Shown one piece after another: positions 1 through 8,000 of a DNA stretch of 8,804 bases. The stretch lies in assembly GCA_019423725.1 (NCBI GenBank), contig JAHZAW010000023.1:1-8804 (forward strand), given 5' to 3'. The translations under genes and the position numbers were made by a program. Numbering within the stretch: the first letter of the stretch is position 1; every line of letters begins with the position of its first letter. The notes beneath the pieces are model-generated. The model saw only the letters and a list, made by a program, of their open reading frames with translations, was not told the DNA's origin and did no database searches. The stretch is from Clostridiales bacterium. GTDB lineage: Bacteria; Bacillota; Clostridia; Lachnospirales; Anaerotignaceae.

Positions 1-825
1 TCCAACATACTTTGAAAGTTTTACGGCATCAGCGAATATCTTCTCTCTTGTCGCAAGGCTGATGGAATCAGCAGGCGCATATTCTACAACTTTCTGATGA
101 CGTCTCTGTACTGAACAGTCACGGTCATAGAGATGGATAACGTTTCCGTATTTATCTCCCATTACCTGTACTTCGATATGTTTAGGGCTCTTAAGATATT
201 TTTCGATGAATATTTTATCATCACCAAATGCCTTTTTAGCCTCGTTTTTTGCTTCCTCGAATTCTTTAGGCATATCCTCAGCGCTGTTAACGATCCTCAT
301 TCCTCGTCCACCGCCGCCGTTTGAAGCCTTGAGCATAACCGGGTATCCGATCTTATCTGCTATCTGCATTACTTCTTCAAGTGATTTGAGAGCATGGTCA
401 ACACCGGGGATAATGGGGACACCACATTTTATTGCGATCTGTTTTGATGATATTTTATCACCCATCGCATTCATAGTCGCCACTGTAGGTCCAATAAAAG
501 TTATTCCGTTTTTCTCACAAGCCTCAACAAATTCAGGATTTTCCGAAAGGAAACCATATCCCGGATGGATGGCATCAACATTTCTTTCCTTAGCGATCTT
601 GATGATCTCATCAATATCCAGATAAGCATCTATAGGGCCCTTATTGGGATTAAGTCTGTAGCTTTCATCAGATTTAGTTCTGAAAGCTGAATATTTATCC
701 TCTTTTGAGAATATACCAATGGACTGAATTCCCAGTTCATTAAGAGCTCTGTAAACTCTTATTGCAATCTCTCCTCGATTGGCAACAAGAACTCTTTTAA
801 ATTCCTTAATTTTCTGTTCCTGCAT
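1..825 (-). CDS. pyc: Pyruvate carboxylase, N-terminal biotin carboxylase part (partial)
   Basis: This is the first 275 residues of a biotin-dependent carboxylase; the frame stays open through the left edge, so the rest is missing. The family carboxylates biotin with ATP and bicarbonate and then pyruvate to oxaloacetate, a cytoplasmic anaplerotic reaction. Visible motifs are the N-terminal fold RVLVANRGEIAIR (residues 11-23), HPGYGFLSEN (87-96), the ATP-grasp glycine loop KASNGGGGRGM (166-176) and the biotin carboxylase signature SVQRRHQKVVE (238-248). GPIDAYLDI (63-71) and SVQRRHQKVV favour pyruvate carboxylase over the acetyl-CoA carboxylase subunit AccC, which usually has a CYLNI-type segment and ends near 450 residues. 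The ATG at 825 is chosen because AGGGGAG lies 8 bases upstream and the N-terminus matches the family. The transferase and biotin-carrier domains would lie outside, so an AccC-like or other acyl-CoA carboxylase subunit is not fully excluded. Confidence 0.88.
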   Translation of the reverse strand, partial: MQEQKIKEFKRVLVANRGEIAIRVYRALNELGIQSIGIFSKEDKYSAFRTKSDESYRLNPNKGPIDAYLDIDEIIKIAKERNVDAIHPGYGFLSENPEFVEACEKNGITFIGPTVATMNAMGDKISSKQIAIKCGVPIIPGVDHALKSLEEVMQIADKIGYPVMLKASNGGGGRGMRIVNSAEDMPKEFEEAKNEAKKAFGDDKIFIEKYLKSPKHIEVQVMGDKYGNVIHLYDRDCSVQRRHQKVVEYAPADSISLATREKIFADAVKLSKYVG

Positions 826-939
826 TAAATGCACTCCCCTTTCACAAGAAGAATTAAATTTTTCAACTTAAGTATTAATTTTAATCATTAAAAATAAGTA
901 AATCAATATAATTTTGCAAACTTTACAAAACTTCTATAG

Positions 940-967
940 ATTGTATACATTATTTAATATCAGTAAA
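940..967 (-). promoter_or_regulatory. Possible promoter of the pyruvate carboxylase gene
   Basis: On the minus strand a TTTACT box (962-967) lies 16 bases before a TACAAT box (940-945). This resembles a sigma-A promoter with a weak -35. It would start transcription near 933 and give a leader of about 108 bases before the ATG at 825. The DNA just upstream of the -35 is pure A and T runs, which could act as an UP element. The region is so AT-rich that chance matches are likely. Confidence 0.35.
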
Positions 968-990
968 AAAATTTTAGCAAAATTTTTTTA
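964..990. repeat. Perfect AT-only inverted repeat upstream of pyc
   Basis: Two perfect 12-base arms (TAAAAAAATTTT and its complement) flank a 3-base centre, agc. The arms hold no G or C, so this is a poor terminator stem. It overlaps and extends upstream of the candidate pyc -35 box, so curved DNA, an UP element or a protein-binding site is more plausible. No function is shown by the sequence itself. Confidence 0.6.
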
Positions 991-1061
991 AGTTTTTATT
1001 CAGAGAAATTTCTGTTGTAAAATTTGTCTGTGTATTTAGTCTCTTTACCACTCTAATATGT

Positions 1062-1096
1062 TAAAAGGTACAGCATAATAAATACTGTACCTTTTA
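1062..1096 (-). terminator. Probable terminator of the two-component operon
   Basis: A perfect 12-base stem (TAAAAGGTACAG pairing with CTGTACCTTTTA) encloses an 11-base AT loop. It starts about 20 bases after the stop codon of the minus-strand kinase gene. On that strand the 3' arm ends in CCTTTTAAC, so the U run is short and lies partly inside the stem. The stem has only four G-C pairs, so it is moderate in strength. The position right after the operon supports the call. Confidence 0.6.
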
Positions 1097-1116
1097 TAAT
1101 TATTCGCTATGTTCAA

Positions 1117-2580
1117 CTATTCTATTTTAAACTTACTTATAAACTCCGTGCCTTGTCCTACAACACTGTTCACTTCAACACTTGCATTGTGCACCTCAAT
1201 TATCCATTTGGCTATCGACAATCCAAGGCCGGTTCCTGGTATATTTTTATTTCTTGACTTATCGACACGATAAAACCTGTCGAAAATATGAGGAAGATCC
1301 TCATCATTTATACCACAGCCATTATCCTTTACACTTACGCATGCATATCCTCCGTCGGAAAATACCCTGTAAGTTATTATCTTTTCATCTCCACTGTATT
1401 TAACGGCGTTTTCGGTATATATCCATAACATCTGCTTAATAAGGTCAGGGTCACCGTTTATCACCAGTTCATCATCACATATATCAGTTATAATATCCAC
1501 CTTTTCGTCTGTGACGCTCAAGTCTTTGGCTATATCTCTAACTGCATCATTTAAAGACATTGGCTGTTTCTGAATATGTGCCCTGTGCTGGTCACTTCTT
1601 GCCAAAAACAAAAGGTTTTTGATCATTACTGACATATGGTCAGTTTCCTCAAGGATATTATTAACAGCCTCCTGGAGGATTTCAGGGTCATCCTTACCCC
1701 ATCTGTTTATCAGATTGGCATATCCCTTTATTACGGATATGGGCGTTCTGAGCTCATGGGAGGCATCTGAAACGAACCGGCTCTGCTGTTCAAAGGACTG
1801 TTCCAGCCTGTCGATCATCAAATTGAAAGTTACCGACAGTTCTTTCAAGTCGTCATCAGGCCCGCTTATCTCTATCCTCCGGCTGAGGTCCTCTACACTT
1901 ATCCTCTCAGCAGTTTCTCTAATTTTTCTGATAGGCCTCAACATGGTGTGGCTTATATATACACCTATAAGTCCAGCAAAGAGGAAGCCGATTATATCAA
2001 TATATAAAAGCCTCATGGCAATATATTTTACATAAAAAATGTTGTCAAGAGCTGCCTTGAAGAGTTTTACTTCATATACGTCTCCATTATATGTGAATTC
2101 ATTTTTAACACATATAAAATCATGTCCATTTTTTGTGTAAATGGTATAATCACTGTTGTCCGGGACCCTCAAATAGCCTTTGTCGGTCTCTTTTTTCTGA
2201 AAATCAAATTCTTCCTCTATATTTTCAGGAAGTTCATCCCTGCTGATGGGCATTTCCATATTTTCATCAGTGTATGTCCTTATGTTAAGATAAACCTTTG
2301 CATCCGTTTTATTTTCAATTATATAGTCAGCATAACTGCTTCCGATTATTGCTTCTATGGATTCCTCAGTCAGGTTTTTTCCTGACAGCACATAGTTTTC
2401 AATGGTCTCGGAACAGTTTTGCAAAGCAGTTATGGTTATCCCTACACCCATTCCCTTTGCAGTTATAAGAAGCACTATGCTTATGGCTACTATGGTGAGT
2501 GTAAATAAAGAACCATATAATATAACTATTTTCCTTGCTATAGGTATTTGATTAAGTTTACAGTTAATCCTGTTCATCAT
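1117..2580 (-). CDS. HAMP-domain sensor histidine kinase
   Basis: This is a 487-residue membrane kinase of the EnvZ/PhoR-like class. The first membrane segment spans about residues 18-41, followed by an extracytoplasmic sensor region of about 145 residues (42-186) that matches no domain I recognise and holds two cysteines (C56, C157). The second membrane segment is about 187-208, then HAMP to about 262. The dimerisation box SDASHELRTP puts the phosphorylated histidine at H275. The ATPase domain has the N box with N391, the G1 box DNGCGI (419-424), the F box IFDRFYRVD (432-440) and the G2 box GTGLGLSIAKW (449-459), so it looks catalytically intact. The start overlaps the regulator gene by 17 bases, and the best GGGGTAGG purine run lies about 14 bases upstream, so translation is probably coupled. 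The partner is surely the regulator just upstream; the signal is unknown. Confidence 0.93.
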   Translation of the reverse strand: MMNRINCKLNQIPIARKIVILYGSLFTLTIVAISIVLLITAKGMGVGITITALQNCSETIENYVLSGKNLTEESIEAIIGSSYADYIIENKTDAKVYLNIRTYTDENMEMPISRDELPENIEEEFDFQKKETDKGYLRVPDNSDYTIYTKNGHDFICVKNEFTYNGDVYEVKLFKAALDNIFYVKYIAMRLLYIDIIGFLFAGLIGVYISHTMLRPIRKIRETAERISVEDLSRRIEISGPDDDLKELSVTFNLMIDRLEQSFEQQSRFVSDASHELRTPISVIKGYANLINRWGKDDPEILQEAVNNILEETDHMSVMIKNLLFLARSDQHRAHIQKQPMSLNDAVRDIAKDLSVTDEKVDIITDICDDELVINGDPDLIKQMLWIYTENAVKYSGDEKIITYRVFSDGGYACVSVKDNGCGINDEDLPHIFDRFYRVDKSRNKNIPGTGLGLSIAKWIIEVHNASVEVNSVVGQGTEFISKFKIE

Positions 2581-3253
2581 CTTTAATATAGTAACCTACC
2601 CCTCTTATTGTATGGATAAATTTTTTATTATAAGGTTCATCTATTTTTGAACGAAGGTATCTTACATATACATCTACGACATTCGTCTCACCGATGTAAT
2701 TGTACCCCCATACCTGGTTGAGTATCTGTTCCCTTGAAAGAACGATATTTTTGCTCTTAAGAAGATAAAGGAGCAGGTCATATTCCTTCTTTGTAAGATC
2801 AATAACATCATCACCCACTTTAACAAGATGCTTGTCTGCATCTATCATTAGGTCTCCACAGGTGAATATATTCTTTACGATAGGCTCAGGTCTAACCCTC
2901 TTTAAAGCAACTCTCATCCTGGCAAGGAGTTCCTCAATGGCAAATGGCTTTGTAACATAGTCATCTGCTCCTGAGTCAAGCCCAGCCACTTTGTCGATCA
3001 CCTCATCCTTTGCCGTAAGCATTATAATGGGTATATCACTTGTTTTTCTTATTCTTCTGCATATCTCTATTCCATTGAGTCCCGGGAGCATCAAATCTAG
3101 AAGAATAAGGTCATAGGTATTATTCTGAAATTCATCAAAGCCTGCTCTGCCGTCATGGCATACAGTAACTTCATATCCTTCATACTTAAGCTCGAGCTCC
3201 ACAAATCTGGCAAGTTTTACCTCGTCCTCAATAAGAAGTATTTTTTTATTCAT
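2564..3253 (-). CDS. OmpR/PhoB-family response regulator
   Basis: This is a 229-residue two-domain DNA-binding regulator. The receiver domain (about 3-118) has the acidic pair E9-D10, the phosphoacceptor D53 in LLDLMLPG, T80 in MLTAK and K102 in TKPF. The C-terminal winged helix (about 129-225) has the family's LTKKEYDLLLYL, SREQILNQVWGY, VDVYVRYLRSKI and IHTIRGVGYY segments. The length is normal for the family. An in-frame ATG exists further up at 3310 but has no ribosome site and would add 19 residues before the receiver fold. AAGGGG sits 2 bases before the ATG at 3256 and 5 bases before that at 3253, so 3253 is preferred and 3256 is possible. It is first in an operon with the overlapping kinase gene. 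Its targets are not visible, though the divergent lipoprotein gene is a candidate. Closer naming would be a guess. Confidence 0.94.
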   Translation of the reverse strand: MNKKILLIEDEVKLARFVELELKYEGYEVTVCHDGRAGFDEFQNNTYDLILLDLMLPGLNGIEICRRIRKTSDIPIIMLTAKDEVIDKVAGLDSGADDYVTKPFAIEELLARMRVALKRVRPEPIVKNIFTCGDLMIDADKHLVKVGDDVIDLTKKEYDLLLYLLKSKNIVLSREQILNQVWGYNYIGETNVVDVYVRYLRSKIDEPYNKKFIHTIRGVGYYIKDDEQD

Positions 3254-3258
3254 CATAT

Positions 3259-3265
3259 CCCCTTC
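3259..3265 (-). promoter_or_regulatory. Ribosome binding site that sets the regulator start
   Basis: GAAGGGG on the minus strand is the only good Shine-Dalgarno match near the beginning of the regulator gene. Two ATG codons follow back to back. The second, at 3253, has the more usual spacing of 5 bases. This argues against the longer frame that opens at 3310. Confidence 0.7.
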
Positions 3266-3384
3266 TTTTTTAGCATATTTCGTATATATATTTTTCCGCA
3301 AATAACTCATTTAGTAAATGGTAATAAATCGGTTAATATTTTTCACCTTTAATATACTACTTTATTTACAGAAATTAAGCTCTT

Positions 3385-3411
3385 TTTATAATAATAAACA
3401 TATTTTGTCAT
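3385..3411 (-). promoter_or_regulatory. Weak candidate promoter of the two-component operon
   Basis: On the minus strand ATGACA (3406-3411) and TATAAA (3385-3390) are each close to consensus, but they are 15 bases apart, which is short for sigma-A. A short spacer is compatible with an activator-dependent promoter, and a palindrome (3415-3428) sits directly upstream of the -35. Other AT-rich hexamers nearby could serve instead. Confidence 0.25.
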
Positions 3412-3414
3412 ATT

Positions 3415-3428
3415 GTACATTTATGTAC
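3415..3428. repeat. Palindrome GTACAT-tt-ATGTAC in the divergent region
   Basis: Two perfect 6-base arms are separated by two bases. After one mismatch the symmetry continues for two more bases on each side. It lies upstream of the candidate operon promoter, about 80 bases before the lipoprotein -35. It has the size of a dimeric regulator's operator, but OmpR-family proteins usually bind direct repeats, so another regulator would be equally possible. Confidence 0.4.
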
Positions 3429-3490
3429 TATTAGAAATAAATTAATTTTTATAATTCATTAATCATACTCGGAAAATTTGACTCTTTTAA

Positions 3491-3514
3491 GCAATTTATT
3501 AATTTATAAATTGC
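3491..3514. promoter_or_regulatory. Inverted repeat overlapping the lipoprotein -35 box (candidate operator)
   Basis: Perfect 9-base arms, GCAATTTAT and ATAAATTGC, are separated by 6 bases. The right arm runs into the TTGCAA -35 hexamer by four bases. A dimeric protein bound here would block RNA polymerase, so repression is the simplest reading. Which protein binds is unknown. AT-richness raises the chance of coincidence, but a perfect 9-base match ending in GC pairs is more than background. Confidence 0.5.
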
Positions 3515-3539
3515 AAAAAGATACTGTTTATAGTATAAT
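3511..3539 (+). promoter_or_regulatory. Sigma-A-type promoter of the lipoprotein gene
   Basis: TTGCAA (3511-3516) and a perfect TATAAT (3534-3539) are separated by exactly 17 bases. Transcription should start near 3546, giving a leader of about 22 bases. AGGAGG (3554-3559) follows, 8 bases before the ATG at 3568. The elements are in ideal order and spacing, so this is the best-supported promoter in the window. Confidence 0.8.
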
Positions 3540-3567
3540 GTTATGGATTGTTTAGGAGGTTACCATA

Positions 3568-4671
3568 ATGAAAATTAAATATGTTGCTCTTATGCTTGCT
3601 GCGGTGCTTTCTTTTGGAACTATTTTGACATCCTGTTCATCTGAGGAAGAGTCTCAGCAGGGAGTTCTTACAAGCAGAGAAGTAGATTTTTCAAATATAG
3701 GATTAAAATATACTACTCCTGAAAGCTGGATGGAATATACCAAATCCAATAATATTTACCCATTTGCTTATGACGAAGACTACACCATAGCAAACATAAA
3801 ATATAATTACATTACACCCGATGACTGGAAGACACTTTCTAGTTCAAAGGATGGCACTGTAATTGATGATTATCTCTATCCCATATGTGAGATCGTAGTA
3901 ATCCAGACCGACCAGGTGTCAAAACTTAAATCATCAGGTCTGTATACCACATTTTCTTCCAGAGACCTCATAAAGGAAAACAATGGCGTGAGCTATTATC
4001 TTTTCTACGACTATGTAGGTTCCATAAGAAATATGGGTGATGATAACGTCAAAATATACGATGAGATCTGTGCAGGCGTAAGCGAGCTTGCGGATTCATT
4101 TATCGTAACGGATTTCGATGTCGACGCTTATGTTGAATCAAAGTATGCTGAAAAGAATACGATTTCATTCTCCAGCGAAACCCTTGATGGTGAAGCCATT
4201 GACAGCAGTATATTCGGTGATTATGATCTTACCCTTTTCTATGTATGGGGAACTTACATCTATCCCGATGTCGATAATCTTGCAGAGGTCCAGAAGGCCT
4301 ATGAACACGCTAAAGAGCTTGGAAACGTAAATGTCGTTGCCGTATGTATTGATACCCCTACGACAAAGCTTGATAACAGCGATGATGCAAAGAAACTTGT
4401 TGAGACAGCTAAAAAGGCTTTTGCCGATGCTGGAGTTGACTTTACAGTAATAAGACTTGATTCAAATCTTGCTTCGTTTATTCAGAACAACTTTGAAAAC
4501 ATCCCTGCCTTTACCATGGTAGATAAAAACGGTATTGCTAGAGGCGGATACTATGAGGGAGTATACAGCGGTGATGACTATATCAAATTTATTGATGCAG
4601 CATTAAATGAGTATGTTACTTCAGCTGATACAACAGATACAGCAGCCGCATCATCTTCAGATGCGAAGTAA
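3568..4671 (+). CDS. Lipoprotein with a cysteine-less TlpA/thioredoxin-like domain
   Basis: A 367-residue exported lipoprotein. A basic start (MKIK) and a hydrophobic stretch lead to the lipobox LTSC, so C23 should be lipidated and the protein held on the outer face of the membrane. Residues about 38-180 form a domain I do not firmly recognise; its FSNIGLKYTTPESW opening recalls PsbP-like folds. Residues about 198-347 follow the TlpA/redoxin pattern: the buried strand and WGT turn (LTLFYVWGTY, 221-230), a helix, a second strand VNVVAVCID, and the cis-proline segment NIPAFTMVDKNG (311-322). Where the active site C-x-P-C belongs, the sequence reads I-Y-P-D (231-234). Other cysteines (107, 168, 260) are not at that site. 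A thiol-redox role is therefore unlikely; binding or sensing is more plausible. The last 17 residues are a low-complexity Thr/Ala/Ser/Asp tail. It diverges from the two-component operon and ends at its own terminator. Lipoprotein status is firm; the fold is good inference; function is unknown. Confidence 0.88.
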   Translation: MKIKYVALMLAAVLSFGTILTSCSSEEESQQGVLTSREVDFSNIGLKYTTPESWMEYTKSNNIYPFAYDEDYTIANIKYNYITPDDWKTLSSSKDGTVIDDYLYPICEIVVIQTDQVSKLKSSGLYTTFSSRDLIKENNGVSYYLFYDYVGSIRNMGDDNVKIYDEICAGVSELADSFIVTDFDVDAYVESKYAEKNTISFSSETLDGEAIDSSIFGDYDLTLFYVWGTYIYPDVDNLAEVQKAYEHAKELGNVNVVAVCIDTPTTKLDNSDDAKKLVETAKKAFADAGVDFTVIRLDSNLASFIQNNFENIPAFTMVDKNGIARGGYYEGVYSGDDYIKFIDAALNEYVTSADTTDTAAASSSDAK

Positions 4672-4699
4672 AAGCACCACTGCTTATATGTGAACTTTA

Positions 4700-4750
4700 C
4701 CCCATTTGTTATACAGTACAATATACTGAATAATAAATGGGGTGTTTTTA
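4700..4750 (+). terminator. Intrinsic terminator of the lipoprotein gene
   Basis: CCCCATTTGTTAT (4700-4712) pairs with ATAATAAATGGGG (4730-4742) with one G-U pair. After a single A-A mismatch the stem continues for five more pairs (CAGTA with TACTG) to a 5-base loop. TGTTTTTA follows at once on the plus strand. It lies about 28 bases after the stop codon. The GC-rich base and following U run make this a strong terminator. Confidence 0.9.
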
Positions 4751-4899
4751 TGCCAAAATTCTATGTTTTATAAAACTGACGTGAATGAACACTAAACACA
4801 ATTTGGACTTCTATGTCAGTAAAAGGCAGGATTAATATTTAAAATGAGGATAAAAGCAGGTAATTGGAATAGCTATTATGCAGTTAAAGAAAAATAAAG

Positions 4900-4944
4900 G
4901 CAAAACATAAGGGCCTGCCGCCTGATAAAACAGGCAGCAAGCCC
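4900..4944 (-). terminator. Intrinsic terminator of the SLH surface protein gene
   Basis: A 14-position, GC-rich stem (4911-4924 with 4931-4944) closes on a 6-base loop. Two positions are C-A mismatches when read on the plus strand but become G-U pairs on the minus strand. The minus-strand transcript therefore folds fully, and it is followed by a U-rich TTATGTTTTG tail. It sits about 64 bases beyond the stop of the minus-strand gene. Some activity on the other strand cannot be excluded. Confidence 0.88.
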
Positions 4945-5008
4945 ACTATATTTGTAATTTATTATCTTATCTAAATATTTTAGGTCATTTTTTTGTATTA
5001 TCTTAATA

Positions 5009-8000
5009 TCAGAAAGCGTCTGTCCAGTTTTCTTCCCCGTCTATATTTTTATATGTATGTCCGTTTGCCGCTTCAGCCATCTGATAGTAAGCCCAGAAAT
5101 CTTTATCAAGATCTGTAAAATATTTAACGTCATTTACATTATCCTCAATATAGTATATATCAGCACTGCGTCCAAGCATATTATTGATGACAGTTACAGC
5201 TTCGGCTCTTGTTATGCTGTTATAGGGTCGGAATGAACCATCTGGATATCCCTTGATCCATCCGTAATTAATGGAGCTTACTATATCATCATAAAACCAT
5301 TCATATCCATAAACATCATTGAATATGTTTTCTCCGCCTGTATTTTTTCCGCCAAATCTCATTGCCATGGCTGTAAATTCTGCACGGCTTACAGGTCTTT
5401 CAGGCTCAAATTTCCCGTCTCCGACACCGGATATGATATTGAGAGATGCAAGAACATTCACTGCCTTATAGTACCATTTATCCGCTGTCACATCTTTGAA
5501 TGTAACGGTGTAAGGTATATTTTTCTCAGGAAGCAGATTATAGAATATCTGAGCTGCTTCAGCACGGGTTATGGTATTATCAGGTCTAATAGTCCCATCG
5601 GGATATCCGCTCATATATGCGTAATGTGTCTTTTCAGCATCTTTCCATACGGCATATAGATTCACACTGCTGTCAGGCATCCTGAATGTATCACCGGGGA
5701 TATAATCGACTTTGCCGCCTTCTTCCCTGCTCCATCCAGCAAGTACCATTCCTTCAGGGGCAGTAAACATATTATCCTTTACTGTGACCCTCTCCCCATA
5801 TGCGTATTTATCATCGACAACTTTATCATCACCATCATAGTATCTGACATAGTGTGCCTCTGAAAGGCTTACTCCGCTGGAGGAGCTGGATGAGGAAGAA
5901 CCACTGCTCTTTTTCTCAAATTCGGCTCTGATACTGTGATCTGATACTATATTTTCAAACGTATAACTTGTTTTGCTTCCCTGGCTTACTCCATCCACAA
6001 TTACATCTGAAATAACATACCCCTCATCAGGTGTGATGGTCAGCTGCAAGTCCTCTCCCTGGTTTACTGATATTGTTCCGCTTGGCGATATCGTTCCATT
6101 TGATCCAGCGGATACGGTGATCTCATATACTTCTGCCTTTACCATTTCAGTCCGAACCGCATTGGAAGGAACGATAACATTAATTGAGCTGTCAGGTACA
6201 GGTACGCTTGCTTCAAATCTGCCCGAAGCCGCTAATACTTTTCCGCTTTCAAATTTGTCATTTGCCATTTCAGCATTTATGGTTATGGACGTATTTGTAT
6301 CAGATTGAGTTTCCCATCCATCTTTTAACTTAAGATTTATTGTTATTTCATTTCCATTGACAGATATGTCTCCATTTGTCTCAAATATATTACTGTTGAC
6401 TATTATATCATCTGATTTAACTGATAACCTGCTGTCAAGCTGTATGATCATCCTAGCATAATTTAAATCATTTGTATCATTGATATTGCTTTTTAATATC
6501 TCATAAAGATTTGTGGACATGGAGTAGTCCGCATCATAAGTTATTGTATATGTATCTTTGCCCTCATTCAGTTTTTCAGGTCCGCTCAAAGTCATACTGC
6601 CATAATCTGCACTTGGCTGCACCAAAGCTATGGCATAACCATTCTCATTGCCGCTGAGGAACGAAATATCAAGGCTTCCATTTCCTTTAGCAACATTATA
6701 AAACTCAACATTTGCTCCTGATAACGCATTTCCTGTCACGTCTGTTTCAACCACAGCTGCATATACTGGCAGATCTGGATCAATACCAGCAGGGATGCTC
6801 ATTATCAGTTCAGTGGCATTTTCATCATTCTGGCACCATAATGAAACCAGTGATTGTCCCCACCTATTTGCCTTCGATGCGTTATTTAAAACATTAACCG
6901 CATCATCACTGGCATTTCCAAATTTGATGTTGTTTGAAGGATTTTTGAGCATTACATTATACTTCTGGATATAAACACTGTCATTACCAATGGTCATGTC
7001 ATTGCTTATATACATATACCTGTCTATTTTACTAAAACTACTTGATATAACTGCAATGTCCACATTTTTGCCACCAGCGGTATTTCCTGAAATGACTCCT
7101 TTGTTAAGCTGAACATTCGGCTCCTGGCTTTTATAAAACACAGCTTCAAAGCTAAGTCCGCCATCATTATTTGTTGATGTATTATCTTTTATCTCACCGC
7201 CATTCATAATGAATGATCCGCTGTTTCTAACATAAACACCGCCATAGTTTACAGCGCTATTACCTGAAATAGTTCCACCTTCCATTATAAATGTTCCTTC
7301 ACTTACGATCAGTCCACCATACTTAGAACCTCTATTGTTACATATCTCAGCACCTTTATACATGGTGACTGTACTAAGTTTATGGTTATGCGCCATATAA
7401 ACGCCGCTTCCTGATGTTTCTCCAGAGTTTATATTATCATTTATTTTACCATATATATCTAATGTTCCATTTACAGTCTGCATATATATGGCACCATTTC
7501 TAACTGAGTTATTATGTATATTTCCTTCAGGACCAATAACGCATCTTAGAGGCTCGACATCTGGTACCGTACTGCTCTCAACATTAATGTTTATCGCATT
7601 ATCATTTTTAATTCCTGTTATCTCTCCGTTCATATAAACATAGCTCTCAATGTTTCCAAATTCCGAAATACCTTTTACTCCGTCTCCGCAGTCTTTGATG
7701 GCTGAACTTTCATTCATATAAAATTCTCCGCCAACAACAAACACTGCTGAACTTCCACTTCCTAAAATATTTGATATCTTTCCATTTAAAGTAGCGGATG
7801 CACTGTTTCTCACATGTATAGCCACACCAGATTTTCCCTGCCACATATCACCGTCGCCTGTTATTCCAGAAATATTTCCGTCTATCTCTGCAGTTCCGCC
7901 ATCGATATATACTGCTCGTCCTATAATATTCTCGATTGAAGAGTCCTCTTCCATAACAAGGGTGCTTCCCTGCATCCATATGGCTCCAGCTGGTCCAGTT

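Larger units (their letters stand above)
3254..3567. other. Divergent control region between regulator and lipoprotein genes
   Basis: About 310 bases with no gene lie between the starts of the minus-strand regulator and the plus-strand lipoprotein. It is very AT-rich. It holds ribosome sites at both ends, a strong plus-strand promoter, a weak minus-strand promoter candidate and two inverted repeats, listed separately. I see no structured RNA or small open frame with a ribosome site. Shared control of the two flanking units is an inference from this layout. Confidence 0.6.
4672..5008. other. Convergent gap between lipoprotein and SLH protein genes
   Basis: This stretch separates the 3' ends of two genes that face each other. 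It contains one hairpin terminator for each strand, listed separately. Between them (4751-4910) is AT-rich DNA with only trivial open frames of about ten codons and no ribosome site; I see nothing else there. Confidence 0.7.

Noticed and set aside
206..625. Open frame on the plus strand opposite the pyruvate carboxylase gene
   Set aside because: It is antisense to strongly conserved biotin carboxylase motifs and has no ribosome site; it reflects codon bias of the real gene.
1..825. AccC (acetyl-CoA carboxylase biotin carboxylase subunit)
   Set aside because: The GPIDAYLDI and SVQRRHQKVVE segments fit pyruvate carboxylase better, and no accB-like gene lies directly upstream; the missing 3' part would settle it.
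3254..3310. Longer start of the response regulator at 3310, adding 19 residues
   Set aside because: No ribosome site precedes it, the extra residues match nothing in OmpR-family receivers, and a good ribosome site sits just before 3256/3253.
4775..4820. Distant 6-base inverted repeat ACTGAC/GTCAGT between the two terminators
   Set aside because: The arms are short with a 34-base gap in AT-rich DNA; chance is likely and no terminator or operator form is seen.
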